Both the position numbers and the translations under genes were made by a program. The notes under the pieces were generated by a model. That model was not told where the DNA came from. It did not search any database and was given only the letters and a program-made list of their open reading frames with translations. Source: Peptoniphilus_A hominis (lineage in GTDB: Bacteria > Bacillota > Clostridia > Tissierellales > Peptoniphilaceae). Taken from it: 64,000 nt of DNA. Positions within the stretch are counted from its first letter, which is position 1, and the number at the start of each line of letters is the position of its first letter. The stretch is from contig NZ_JBBMFO010000002.1 in NCBI RefSeq assembly GCF_040096015.1, forward strand, positions 39,570-103,569, given 5' to 3'. Below are positions 8,974 through 17,968 of this stretch, piece after piece.

Positions 8974-9725
8974 TTATTATTAAGACAGAAGACGAAATAA
9001 AAAAGATGCAAGTTGCAGGAAAAGTTTTATCTGATGTGCATCACAAGCTTAGAGATTTTATTAAACCTGGTGTAAAAACTATTGAAATTGATAGATTTGT
9101 GGAAAATTATTTAAAGGAAAGGGGAGCCTATCCTGAGCAAAAGGGCTATGAAGGCTATCCTTATTCAATTTGTGCATCAGTAAATGATGAAATTTGTCAC
9201 GGTTTTCCATCAGAATATGTTCTTAAAGATGGAGACATAATTACTGTTGATATGGTTGTAAATGTTGATGGATGGCTAGCTGACTCTGCCTGGTCCTATG
9301 AAGTTGGCGAAGTTTCAGAGGAAGCCAAAAAACTTTTGCGTGTTACTCGTGAATGTATGTACAAGGGAATTGAAAAGGCTGTAATAGGAAATAGACTTGG
9401 TGACATTGGAGCTGCAGTTCAAAAACACGCAGAAGAAAATGGTTATTCTGTTGTAAGAGAATTTGTAGGTCACGGCATTGGTCAAGAGATGCACGAAGAT
9501 CCACAAGTCCTTCACTATGGAAAGGCTGGTCGTGGACTAAGACTTCAAGAGGGCATGGTATTTACTATTGAGCCAATGATTAACATGGGCAAGAAGGAGC
9601 TTACAATTGACGATAATGGTTGGACAGCAAGAACTGCTGACGGTTCACTTTCTGCCCAATACGAACACCAACTTGCCATAACAAAGGACGGACCAATAAT
9701 AATTACTGACCAAGGCGACTGTTGA
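8970..9725 (+). CDS. map: Type I methionine aminopeptidase
   Basis: Removes N-terminal methionine from new proteins. Metal ligands of the pita-bread fold are visible in VDMVVNVDGW, DSAWSYEVGE, FVGHGIGQEMHEDP, FTIEPMI and EHQLAIT. The ATG at 8970 has AAAGGAG upstream and overlaps the TPR stop; upstream in-frame starts lack a ribosome site. Length (251 aa) is normal for type Ia. Confidence 0.96.
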   Translation: MIIIKTEDEIKKMQVAGKVLSDVHHKLRDFIKPGVKTIEIDRFVENYLKERGAYPEQKGYEGYPYSICASVNDEICHGFPSEYVLKDGDIITVDMVVNVDGWLADSAWSYEVGEVSEEAKKLLRVTRECMYKGIEKAVIGNRLGDIGAAVQKHAEENGYSVVREFVGHGIGQEMHEDPQVLHYGKAGRGLRLQEGMVFTIEPMINMGKKELTIDDNGWTARTADGSLSAQYEHQLAITKDGPIIITDQGDC

Positions 9726-9728
9726 TAA

Positions 9729-11093
9729 GTGAGAGAAGTTAATTTATTAAAGGGAGATATTTTTTCTGCACTACTTAAAATGGCTCTACCCCTAATGGGC
9801 ACTGCCTTTGTGCAAATGGCATACTCCTTAATTGATTTAATGTGGCTTGGGAGACTTTCCACAGGAGCTGTTGCTGCTGTGGGGACTTGTTCCTTTCTAG
9901 TTTGGATTGCCCAGTCGATTACTCTTATTGCAAAGACAGGAATTTCTGTTGGACTTTCCCAATCCTATGGAAGAGGAGATAGGGAAAGTGCAAGGGAAGT
10001 TTGGGTCTCTGGATTTATTTTAAATTTAATTTTTTGCCTAACTTTAACTATTTTATATATTTCCATGAGAAATAAAATAATTGGCATTTATAAGCTTGAT
10101 AGTGATGTCCACAAAATGGCAGCCGACTATCTTTTAATTGTAAGTGCAGGCCTAATCTTTACTTTTTTAAATCCAGTTTTATCAGCTGCATTTTTCGCCA
10201 AGGGAAACTCCATAACACCCTTTAAAATATCAATAATTTCACTTTTTATAAATTTAATATTGGACCCATTTTTGATCTTTGGTCTTTCTTTTTTTCCAAA
10301 AATGGGCATAAGGGGAGCAGCTCTTGCAACTGTATTTGCACAAATGGTTTCAACTCTTCTCTATATCTATGTGGGCTATAAGGAAAGAGAAATTTTTGTG
10401 AGAACAAATTATTTTGAAATTCCTCACAAGGAGTATTTTAAATCAATTTTAGACTTGGGATTTCCTGCCTCACTGCAATCTTTGATTCACGCCATGGTGG
10501 GTATGGTTTTAAACAAGTATATTGCAAGCTTTGGAGCTCTTTATATTGCAGTCTACTCCATTGGTTCACAAATCGAGTCCATATCTTGGATGACTGCTGA
10601 CGGATTTGCTGTGGCCTTTTCTGCATTCTTTGGTCAAAATTTTGGAGCAAAAAATTATGAGAGACTCCACCATGGCAGAAGAGAGGCAATGAAAATAATT
10701 AATATTATTGGCATTTCAACTTCACTTTTATTATTTTTCTTTGCCGAAAATTTATTTACACTTTTTATACCAAGAGATCCAGAGGCAATTATAAAGGGAA
10801 TTGATTACCTAAAAATCGTGTCAATTTCCCAATACTTTATGGCACTTGAAATTGGAACAACGGGCATGTTAAATGGGCTTGGACTTACAAAATATCCAGC
10901 CATAAATGCCATGATACTAAATATATCTAGGATACCCCTTGCCTTTATTTTAATGCCAATTTTTGCAGCCAATGGTATTTGGATAGCCATGAGTTTGTCC
11001 TCAGTCCTAAAGGGAATATTTTTAACTTTAATATATTATTATTTGCGTAAAAGGACAGATGGCTTTAAAATAAATATGAAGACCTATGTATGA
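9729..11093 (+). CDS. MATE family efflux transporter
   Basis: A 454-aa membrane protein with about 12 helices of the multidrug and toxin extrusion fold. Opening motifs (LLKGDIFSALLKMALPLMG, SLIDLMWLGRL) are typical. It exports cationic compounds in exchange for sodium or protons in known members; the substrate here is unknown. The start is GTG, three bases after the map stop. Confidence 0.9.
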   Translation: MREVNLLKGDIFSALLKMALPLMGTAFVQMAYSLIDLMWLGRLSTGAVAAVGTCSFLVWIAQSITLIAKTGISVGLSQSYGRGDRESAREVWVSGFILNLIFCLTLTILYISMRNKIIGIYKLDSDVHKMAADYLLIVSAGLIFTFLNPVLSAAFFAKGNSITPFKISIISLFINLILDPFLIFGLSFFPKMGIRGAALATVFAQMVSTLLYIYVGYKEREIFVRTNYFEIPHKEYFKSILDLGFPASLQSLIHAMVGMVLNKYIASFGALYIAVYSIGSQIESISWMTADGFAVAFSAFFGQNFGAKNYERLHHGRREAMKIINIIGISTSLLLFFFAENLFTLFIPRDPEAIIKGIDYLKIVSISQYFMALEIGTTGMLNGLGLTKYPAINAMILNISRIPLAFILMPIFAANGIWIAMSLSSVLKGIFLTLIYYYLRKRTDGFKINMKTYV

Positions 11094-11104
11094 AAGGAGA
11101 TAAA

Positions 11105-11710
11105 ATGTTAAAACAATTTGAAAAACCTGCAGTGGGGGAAAAAATTGCAGTATTAAAAACTAATAAGGGCGATATAAAAATTAGATTATTTGAAGAAGCA
11201 GCACCTCTTGCTGTTGAAAATTTCATTTCTCTAATTGAAGATAAATACTATGACGGAATAATTTTCCACAGAGTTATTGAAAACTTTATGATTCAAGGTG
11301 GAGACCCATCTGGAACTGGTCGCGGCGGCGAAAGTAAGTGGAAAAAACCCTTTAAAGACGAATTTAATTTAAATTTCAGAAACTTTAGGGGAGCACTTTC
11401 CATGGCAAATGCCGGACCAAATACTAATGGCTCACAATTTTTCATTGTCCAAGGAGATAAACTAAGTGAGGACATTTTATCTCAAATGAGAGATGCAGGC
11501 GAAGATAGAGGCTATCCAGAAGAGATTGTTGATGCCTATGAAAAAGTTGGCGGAGCCTTTTGGCTTGATGGCAAACACTCTGTCTTTGGGCAAGTTTTTG
11601 AAGGAATGGATGTAGTTGATGACATTGCTAAGTCCAAGGTTGGCTTTATGGATAAACCTGTCTTTGACATTGTAATTGAAGAAGCTCTTATAACTGATTA
11701 TCAAGGATAA
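11105..11710 (+). CDS. Cyclophilin-type peptidyl-prolyl cis-trans isomerase
   Basis: Folding catalyst acting on X-Pro bonds. It shows FHRVIENFMIQGGDPSGTGRGG, GALSMANAGPNTNGSQFFI and the core beta-barrel. An insertion (KLSEDILSQM to GGAFWLDGKH) separates the two halves, as in many clostridial cyclophilins. I chose the ATG at 11105, which follows AAAGGAGATAAA; the upstream ATG at 11090 overlaps the MATE stop. No signal peptide is seen, so it is cytoplasmic. Confidence 0.93.
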   Translation: MLKQFEKPAVGEKIAVLKTNKGDIKIRLFEEAAPLAVENFISLIEDKYYDGIIFHRVIENFMIQGGDPSGTGRGGESKWKKPFKDEFNLNFRNFRGALSMANAGPNTNGSQFFIVQGDKLSEDILSQMRDAGEDRGYPEEIVDAYEKVGGAFWLDGKHSVFGQVFEGMDVVDDIAKSKVGFMDKPVFDIVIEEALITDYQG

Positions 11711-11714
11711 AATT

Positions 11715-12317
11715 ATGCATCAATATAAAGGAAGAATGATTTTACACACTGGGTCCATGTTTTCTGGGAAGACTAGCTCTCTTGAAAAGGACCTAAAGAG
11801 ATTTTCCATTGCAAATTACAAGACAGTTGCCTTTAAGCCAAGGATTGACAAGAGATATTCCAGAGAAGAAATTGTAACTCACGATAAAATTTCTTTTAAG
11901 GCAATTGAAGTTGAATCCGTAGAAGAAATTTTGGATTTCGTAGAGAAAAATTCTCCAGAAGTTATTGGCATAGATGAAGTGCAATTTTTAAAGGACGAGC
12001 CAGCCCTTGTACTTGAAGATTTGGAAAAAATTCTTGAGATGGGAATTACTATTGTCATGGCAGGCCTCGACATGGACTACATGGCAGAGCCCTTTGAAAT
12101 AGTAAAAGAAATAATGCCAAAGGTGGACTATCTAAACAAGCATCACGCCGTTTGCAAGAGATGTGGCACTGATGCCTGGGTGTCTCACAGAAAAATCAAG
12201 AGCGACAAGAGAGTTGAGCTGGGAGCAGTGGAAGAGTACGAACCACTTTGCAGGTCCTGCTATAGAGTTGCTAGGGCAGAAGATAAGTTAAAAGAAAACC
12301 AAGAAAATTTTTTATAA
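11715..12317 (+). CDS. tdk: Thymidine kinase
   Basis: Salvages thymidine to dTMP. The P-loop GSMFSGKTS lies near the N-terminus, the Walker B/substrate segment is GIDEVQFL, and the lasso zinc site uses CKRCGTDAW and CRSCY. Length (200 aa) matches type II bacterial kinases. It is the last gene before a self-contained pseudouridine operon. Confidence 0.95.
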   Translation: MHQYKGRMILHTGSMFSGKTSSLEKDLKRFSIANYKTVAFKPRIDKRYSREEIVTHDKISFKAIEVESVEEILDFVEKNSPEVIGIDEVQFLKDEPALVLEDLEKILEMGITIVMAGLDMDYMAEPFEIVKEIMPKVDYLNKHHAVCKRCGTDAWVSHRKIKSDKRVELGAVEEYEPLCRSCYRVARAEDKLKENQENFL

Positions 12318-12321
12318 GGTA

Positions 12322-12369
12322 TTGACAGCCTCTAATCATTTGATTAAAATATAATTAAATGATTAGAGG
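12322..12369 (+). promoter_or_regulatory. psuKG promoter with 13-bp inverted-repeat operator
   Basis: TTGACA (12322-12327), 17 bases, then TAAAAT (12345-12350). A perfect 13-base inverted repeat, CCTCTAATCATTT at 12329-12341 and its complement at 12357-12369, straddles the -10 box. The next gene carries a DNA-binding N-terminus, so this is likely an autoregulatory operator. Confidence 0.75.
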
Positions 12370-12377
12370 TGATTTTT

Positions 12378-13442
12378 TTGACTCCAAGAGAAAAAGAAAT
12401 TATAAATCTTTTGAAGAAAAATCCTGGAATCTCGCAACAAGAAATTGCTGATGAATTAAAGATAACAAGGTCTGGTGTATCCACTCACATCAACAACCTA
12501 ATGACATCTGGATATATTTTAGGTAGAGGATATATACTTAGGGAAGACTCCTATGTGGCAGTCCTTGGTGGCTGCAACATGGACATCACTGGTTACTCCT
12601 TTGACAACTTAAGGGGCAGAGATTCAAATCCAGGGAAAATTGAATATTCTAGCGGCGGCGTTGGAAGAAATATTTGCGAAAATTTGGCAAGGCTTGATGT
12701 CAACACAACTTTTCTATCAGTTTTGGGTAAAGACGATGCTGGCAAAAATATTTTAGCCGAGCTAAATAGGATTAATGTAGATACTTCCAAAATTTTATTT
12801 GCTGAGGGAATAACTCCTCATTATCTTGCAATTTTAGATGAGGACAAGGATATGTTTGTGGCAATTGCCGACATGGATCTCCTAAAAAATATTGACGAGG
12901 ACTATGTTGACAGGAACAAAAAAATTATTGAAAATGCAGAATTTACAATAATGGATACAAATCTTGAAGAAAAAACTCTGGACTATGTCCTAAAAAATTT
13001 AAAAGGAAAGTTTTTAATTGACGGAGTTTCCACAAAAAAGGTAATGAAAATAAGAAATTTATTGGATAAAATTCATTTCCTAAAGGTAAATATTTATGAA
13101 GCCATGGCTCTAAGTGGTCTTGAAACAGAAAACATTGATAGACTTGGAGAAGATTTAATAGCAAAGGGTCTAGAAAGTCTTGTCATAACTGCTGGAGGCA
13201 AGGGGGCCTTTTATTTTGAAAAAGATTTTAAAATGATGAGAAAGCCTGAGCCCGTTGATGTTGTAAATGCCAGTGGAGCAGGAGATGCCTTTATGGCTGG
13301 CTATGCCTACGGTCTTTATAACGATTTTGATATAGATAAGAGAATGAAGGCGGCTGAAGCTGCTGCAAGGATTGCACTAAAAAGTGCTGATTCATGTTCC
13401 AAGGACATGAATGAAAATAATTTAAAGGGAGAGATTTTATGA
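12378..13442 (+). CDS. psuK: Winged-helix/PfkB fusion, probable pseudouridine kinase
   Basis: The first 60 residues form a helix-turn-helix domain (PREKEIINLLKKNPGISQQE, then RSGVSTHINNLM). The rest is a PfkB sugar kinase with GGVGRNICENLARL and the catalytic NASGAGDAFMAGY. Its partner psuG directly follows (ATGA overlap), so it most likely phosphorylates pseudouridine and represses its own operon through the operator upstream. I chose TTG at 12378 because it sits at normal distance from GAGGTGA; GTG at 12369 lies inside that site. Confidence 0.88.
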   Translation: MTPREKEIINLLKKNPGISQQEIADELKITRSGVSTHINNLMTSGYILGRGYILREDSYVAVLGGCNMDITGYSFDNLRGRDSNPGKIEYSSGGVGRNICENLARLDVNTTFLSVLGKDDAGKNILAELNRINVDTSKILFAEGITPHYLAILDEDKDMFVAIADMDLLKNIDEDYVDRNKKIIENAEFTIMDTNLEEKTLDYVLKNLKGKFLIDGVSTKKVMKIRNLLDKIHFLKVNIYEAMALSGLETENIDRLGEDLIAKGLESLVITAGGKGAFYFEKDFKMMRKPEPVDVVNASGAGDAFMAGYAYGLYNDFDIDKRMKAAEAAARIALKSADSCSKDMNENNLKGEIL

Positions 13443-14362
13443 TTAGTAATGAAATGTTAAAAAAATATGTTGAGTATAGCGACGAAGTTAAAAAAGCAAT
13501 GGAAGAGGGAAAACCAGTAGTTGCCCTTGAATCTACAATTATTTCTCATGGCATGCCTTATCCACAAAATATTGAAACAGCTAAGGCTTGCGAAGAAATT
13601 ATTAGAGAAAATGGAGCTGTTCCTGCGACAACTGCAATTATTGGCGGAAAAATTAAAATTGGTCTTTCTGATGAAGAGTTAGAATTTATGGCGACATCAA
13701 AGGACATCATCAAGGCATCAAGAAGGGACTTTGCCTATATAGTTTCTCAAGGTCTAAATGGAGCTACAACAGTTGCATCAACAATTATTGCATCAAGACT
13801 TGCCGGAATTAAAATCTTCGTAACTGGAGGACTTGGTGGCGTTCACAGACATGCTGAAGTAACTTTTGACATATCAAGAGACCTTGAAGAATTAGCAGCA
13901 AATGACATTATGATTGTTTGTGCAGGTTGCAAGTCAATTCTTGACATTGGACTTACTCTTGAATACCTTGAAACTAAGGGTGTGCCAGTATTTGGCTATC
14001 AAACAGATTATATGCCAGCCTTCTTTACTAGAAAGAGCGAATTTAAGGTTGACTACAATATTAAAAATCCAAAGGAAGCAGCAGAAGCAGCAAAGGCTCA
14101 ATGGGAGTTAGGACTTCAAGGTGGAATCCTTCTTACAAATCCAATTCCTGAAAGTGATTCAATGGATGAAGAAAAAATTAATACTGCAATAGAAAAAGCC
14201 TTAGTTGAAGCAGAAGAAAAGGGAATTCACGGCAAAGAAACAACTCCTTTCTTACTTTCAAAAGTTCTTGAAGTTACTGAAGGTAAGTCTCTTGAAGTAA
14301 ATATTGCCCTTGTGAAAAATAATGCGAGATTAGGTGCTGAAGTTGCAAAATACCTATACTAA
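13439..14362 (+). CDS. psuG: Pseudouridine-5'-phosphate glycosidase
   Basis: Splits pseudouridine 5'-phosphate to uracil and ribose 5-phosphate, feeding RNA breakdown products to central metabolism. Family motifs VALESTIISHGMPYP, TTAIIGGKIKIGL, GATTVASTI, FVTGGLGGVHR and GGILLTNPIPES are all present. Length (307 aa) is normal. The start overlaps the psuK stop by four bases. Confidence 0.95.
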   Translation: MISNEMLKKYVEYSDEVKKAMEEGKPVVALESTIISHGMPYPQNIETAKACEEIIRENGAVPATTAIIGGKIKIGLSDEELEFMATSKDIIKASRRDFAYIVSQGLNGATTVASTIIASRLAGIKIFVTGGLGGVHRHAEVTFDISRDLEELAANDIMIVCAGCKSILDIGLTLEYLETKGVPVFGYQTDYMPAFFTRKSEFKVDYNIKNPKEAAEAAKAQWELGLQGGILLTNPIPESDSMDEEKINTAIEKALVEAEEKGIHGKETTPFLLSKVLEVTEGKSLEVNIALVKNNARLGAEVAKYLY

Positions 14363-14846
14363 GACAAAAAAAGTTTCTGAGTCCAAGGTTATCTTCACCT
14401 ATGGAGTAATGCCAACAGACCTAAACACTGGCGGCACCATGTATGGACCAAGGCTCTTTGAAATTGCAGATCACAGTTCTGGAACTTGCGCCATAAGACA
14501 CACTAGGGGAAGGGTCGCAACAATTTCTTGCGATAATTTGACTTACTTAAAGCCAATTAATCAAGGAGACTTTTTAACTGCAAGCACATTTATTTCTGGA
14601 GTGGGAAATTCTTCTGTGGAAGTTTTTACCAAGTTTACCAAGGAAGCGCCCATGACAGGTGAAACAGAAGTAGCTGCCTTTTGCTTTTTGACTTTTAAGT
14701 GCAAGGGGACTGAGCCAGGAAAAATCCCAGGAATTATTGGAGAGACTCTTGAAGAGAAAAAAATAATTGAGGGCTACCTTGGCAGAAGAGAGATAAATAA
14801 AATAAGACAAAAAAATAATAAAGAATTAAGAGAAATTTTAAAATAA
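14334..14846 (+). CDS. Acyl-CoA thioesterase, hotdog fold
   Basis: A hotdog-fold thioesterase of the cytosolic acyl-CoA hydrolase group. Visible motifs are VMPTDLNTGGTMYG, FEIADHSSGTCA and DNLTYLKPINQGD. The GTG start at 14334 overlaps psuG by 29 bases and has no clear ribosome site; TTG at 14343 is an alternative. A homologous N-terminus (KVSESKV) requires a start near here rather than at a later ATG. The acyl substrate is unknown. Confidence 0.75.
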   Translation: MLKLQNTYTKTKKVSESKVIFTYGVMPTDLNTGGTMYGPRLFEIADHSSGTCAIRHTRGRVATISCDNLTYLKPINQGDFLTASTFISGVGNSSVEVFTKFTKEAPMTGETEVAAFCFLTFKCKGTEPGKIPGIIGETLEEKKIIEGYLGRREINKIRQKNNKELREILK

Positions 14847-14878
14847 AGAAAATTTTAAATTAAAAATTTATTTAAGAG

Positions 14879-14903
14879 ATGCACCTTTTTAGGTGCATTT
14901 TTT
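14879..14903 (+). terminator. Intrinsic terminator after the thioesterase gene
   Basis: ATGCACCT pairs with AGGTGCAT around four T residues and is followed by TTTTT. The rest of the 149-base gap before 14996 is AT-rich and holds a TATAAT-like box near 14980 for the next gene, without a clear -35. Confidence 0.85.
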
Positions 14904-14995
14904 GTGTTTTACATAGAATTTTATAAAATATTTGAACTTTAATAATTTTATAAGGAAGGCTACATTATAAGGTTTCTTATGTTATAATTTTAAAT

Positions 14996-15277
14996 ATGAT
15001 AATAGGAATATGCACTTGCGAAATATTTATTTACGATGCAAATTCTCTTAAGTCAAAGAGGTCTGTTGTAAAAAGTATTATAGAAAAGTCAAAAAATAGA
15101 TTTAATATATCAATTGCTGAAGTTGGCGAAAACGACAAGTGGCAGAGGAGCCTTATTGGCTTTGCCACAGTTTCCAATGATAAAAAAGTTGTAGATGAAA
15201 CTCTAGAAAGAGTAATACAATTTTTTAACACTTACAGCGAAATTGAAATTGTGAATATAGAAAAAGAAATTTTATAG
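14996..15277 (+). CDS. DUF503 family protein (YlxP-like)
   Basis: A 93-aa ferredoxin-like protein of the DUF503 family, related to YlxP, a small protein often found near nusA-infB and linked to ribosome assembly. The motifs SLKSKRSVVKSI and SIAEVGENDKWQRSLIGFA are typical. Function in detail is not known. The next gene, nth, starts 8 bases later. Confidence 0.88.
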   Translation: MIIGICTCEIFIYDANSLKSKRSVVKSIIEKSKNRFNISIAEVGENDKWQRSLIGFATVSNDKKVVDETLERVIQFFNTYSEIEIVNIEKEIL

Positions 15278-15285
15278 AGGAGAAT

Positions 15286-15924
15286 ATGAAGGATATTTTA
15301 ACTCATGAGGAGGCAGATTTATGCCTGGATATACTAGAGGAAACTTACCCAGATGCCCACTGTGAACTTGAGCATGAAAGCTCATTTGAACTTTTAGTGG
15401 CGACAATTTTATCTGCCCAATGTACTGATGTGAGAGTAAATAAAGTTACTTCTGAGATCTTTAAAAAATATAAGAGACCAGAAGACTTTGCTGAAATGGA
15501 TATAAAAAAATTAGAGGGACTAATTAAGGAATGCGGTCTTTTTAGAAATAAGGCAAAAAATATTAAGGCAAGCTCTTGTGTAATCTTGGAAGATTATGGT
15601 GGCGAAGTTCCAAACACAATTTCTGAATTATTAAAGCTTCCTGGAGTTGGCAAAAAGACAGCCAATGTTGTGGCGTCTACTGCTTTTGGAGTGCCTGCCA
15701 TTGCAGTTGATACCCATGTCTTTAGGGTGAGCAATAGAATTGGTTTCGTCCACGAAAAAAATGTGGCAGATACAGAAAGAGCCCTTGAAAATAAAATCGA
15801 CAAGAGCAGGTGGACAAAGGCTCATCATTTATTTATTTTTCACGGAAGAAGATGTTGCACTGCGAGAAATCCTAAGTGTGAAAGCTGCACTATAAATAAA
15901 ATTTGCAGATATTATGAGGTTTAA
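15286..15924 (+). CDS. nth: Endonuclease III
   Basis: DNA glycosylase/AP lyase for oxidised pyrimidines. The helix-hairpin-helix LPGVGKKTANVV carries the catalytic Lys, followed by the catalytic Asp in AVDTHVFRV. The C-terminal 4Fe-4S cluster Cys are in CCTARNPKCESCTINKIC. Length (212 aa) is normal. The VanW gene start overlaps or follows its stop within a few bases. Confidence 0.96.
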   Translation: MKDILTHEEADLCLDILEETYPDAHCELEHESSFELLVATILSAQCTDVRVNKVTSEIFKKYKRPEDFAEMDIKKLEGLIKECGLFRNKAKNIKASSCVILEDYGGEVPNTISELLKLPGVGKKTANVVASTAFGVPAIAVDTHVFRVSNRIGFVHEKNVADTERALENKIDKSRWTKAHHLFIFHGRRCCTARNPKCESCTINKICRYYEV

Positions 15925-15928
15925 TCTT

Positions 15929-17320
15929 ATGGAAAATTTAGGCAATAAAATTTTAAATATTAATAAAAAAATTTTAATTACCCTTGCACTTATTTTGATG
16001 CTTATTTTTATTTCTGTAATGTATTTTACTGAAGAATACACAAATCCCTATATGCACAGAGGTGTAAAAATTGAAGGCATAGATGTGTCAAGTTTATCAA
16101 AGGAAGACGCTCTAAAGGAAGTAAAGACCGTTACAGATGAGATGATAAAAAATAAGGTAGTTAATTTTACCTATGAAGACATTACTGTGCCAGTGCCCTT
16201 AAGGGACTTTGGATATAAGTTAAACTTGGAAGAAGCAGTAAATAATGCCTATAGCTATGGCAGATCTGACAATTTATTTTACAACTATATTGACATAATC
16301 AAGGGATATATTTTTAAAAAGAATTTTGTAGCAAGTCCAGACATAAATAATTCTAAAAGGGAAGAAGTAATTTTAAAAATAGGAAGTAAAATTTATAAAA
16401 AGCCCCTAGATGCTTATCCTCTTATAAATCCTGACGGCAGTGTAACTATAAAAGATTCAGAAATTGGAAGATATATGGATATGAATGAGGCAAAAGAATT
16501 AATCAATTTAGATATTTTGCATGAGGAAAAAATCGAACTTCCAGTTTATAAGACTGAGCCAAAAATTTATTCCAATTACTATGAAGGAATCGACAAAAAA
16601 TTAGGAGACTTTGAGACAGACTATTCATCTTCCATTAAAAATCGCAAAGAAAACATAAGACTTGCCGCATCAAAGTTTAACAACATGAAGTTAAATCCAG
16701 GCGATGAAATTTCCTTTAATGATGTTGTGGGAGAAATTTCAGAAAAAACTGGCTTTAAAAATGCAACAGTTATTGTGGGTGGAGAATATGAAAATGGAAT
16801 TGGCGGAGGAATTTGTCAAGTTTCCACAACTCTCTATAATTCTCTAGTTTTATCTGACTTAGAAATTACAGAAAGACACAACCATTCAAGGCCAATTAAT
16901 TATGTTGATCTTGGTACAGATGCAGCTGTAGCTAGAGGCTACAAGGATTTAAAATTTAAAAACAATACAAATAATCCAATTTTAATTTTAGCCGAAGCAA
17001 ATGGAGAAAAATTAAATTTCAAAATTTTGGGCAACAGCAGCGACAGAGACTATGAAATAAAAATTGTGCCAGAACTTCTAGGCACAGTTAGTCCAGGTGT
17101 TAACACAATTTATTCAGACGATTTGCCTGAAGGAGAATCAACTGTGAAAGAAAGTGGAGCAAGGGGTTACTCCTACAAGACTTATAAGGAAATAATAAAA
17201 AATGGCGAAGTGGTAGATAAAAAAGAAATTTCAAAATCCTATTATGTTCCAAAGGATAAGGTTGTTGTAGTAGGAACGGGAACAGGTTCGTCCAATGACA
17301 AAAATAAGGACGAGGATTAA
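15929..17320 (+). CDS. VanW family protein with G5-like C-terminus
   Basis: A cell-surface protein. After a short basic N-terminus, one membrane segment (residues about 15-35, ILITLALILMLIFISVMYF) anchors it outside the cell. A putative peptidoglycan-binding region follows, then the VanW domain with NDVVGEISEKTGFKNA and GGGICQVSTTLYN. The end resembles a G5 domain. VanW proteins occur in vancomycin clusters but most, as here, are housekeeping-like and of unknown role. I chose ATG at 15929; ATG at 15914 sits inside the nth end. Confidence 0.87.
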   Translation: MENLGNKILNINKKILITLALILMLIFISVMYFTEEYTNPYMHRGVKIEGIDVSSLSKEDALKEVKTVTDEMIKNKVVNFTYEDITVPVPLRDFGYKLNLEEAVNNAYSYGRSDNLFYNYIDIIKGYIFKKNFVASPDINNSKREEVILKIGSKIYKKPLDAYPLINPDGSVTIKDSEIGRYMDMNEAKELINLDILHEEKIELPVYKTEPKIYSNYYEGIDKKLGDFETDYSSSIKNRKENIRLAASKFNNMKLNPGDEISFNDVVGEISEKTGFKNATVIVGGEYENGIGGGICQVSTTLYNSLVLSDLEITERHNHSRPINYVDLGTDAAVARGYKDLKFKNNTNNPILILAEANGEKLNFKILGNSSDRDYEIKIVPELLGTVSPGVNTIYSDDLPEGESTVKESGARGYSYKTYKEIIKNGEVVDKKEISKSYYVPKDKVVVVGTGTGSSNDKNKDED

Positions 17321-17346
17321 TAAGAGCTTAGGCTCTTATTTTTTTT
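17319..17346 (+). terminator. Intrinsic terminator after the VanW gene
   Basis: AATAAGAGC pairs with GCTCTTATT around a short loop and runs into eight T residues. Confidence 0.9.
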
Positions 17347-17386
17347 GCTAATATAAAAAACAAGGATCTTGTGATAAAATAGAGAC

Positions 17387-17968
17387 ATGAAGTTATTTAA
17401 GAGATTTAAAAAGAAAAAGTCAATTTATAAAATTCTTTGGGAAAATAATTTTGATTTAGAAAAATTAAGGGACCTAAAAGATTTTCATTTATCTGATGGA
17501 AGCTACGAACTTTCTCTTGCAAAGGGCGAAATAAAGTTAAATCATATTAAGACAAGAGAGATAAATAAGGCTGTGGATGATTATTATTTGAGAGATAGCC
17601 AAGCCATAGATGAATTTGAAAATTTTTTTAGGAATCACAGGGCAGTGGAAGCTGAGAGAAATTTTCTCACATTTTTGCTACAAAAAATTGAATTTGACGA
17701 ATCAAAGTTAGTTGGCCTTTCAATTTTACTTATGAGGGACTCAGAGGTTGAGGAGTGCGTAAAATTTGGCATGCTCCTTACAAAGTACTACAATCTTCAA
17801 GAAGTTAGAAGGGCTTACGAAATATTTTTGAATTTATTAAAGCATCCTGCCTTTATTTATTATGGCATTGATGTTTTGAAAAATATAGATTATGGGATAA
17901 TAGACGATTTATACGAAAAGACTACGGAAATTGGAAAAGAAATAATAGAGGAGAAGGCATGGAATTAG
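17387..17968 (+). CDS. Hypothetical protein, 193 aa
   Basis: I do not recognise this protein. It opens with a very basic stretch (KLFKRFKKKKS) and is otherwise helical and charged, with no signal peptide or membrane segment. The predicted helices in the second half (LLTKYYNLQEVRRAYEIFLNLL) could form a HEAT-like or TPR-like array. The next gene, cvfB, starts 10 bases inside its end, so the two are co-translated; a role in RNA or translation is only a guess from that. Confidence 0.6.
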   Translation: MKLFKRFKKKKSIYKILWENNFDLEKLRDLKDFHLSDGSYELSLAKGEIKLNHIKTREINKAVDDYYLRDSQAIDEFENFFRNHRAVEAERNFLTFLLQKIEFDESKLVGLSILLMRDSEVEECVKFGMLLTKYYNLQEVRRAYEIFLNLLKHPAFIYYGIDVLKNIDYGIIDDLYEKTTEIGKEIIEEKAWN

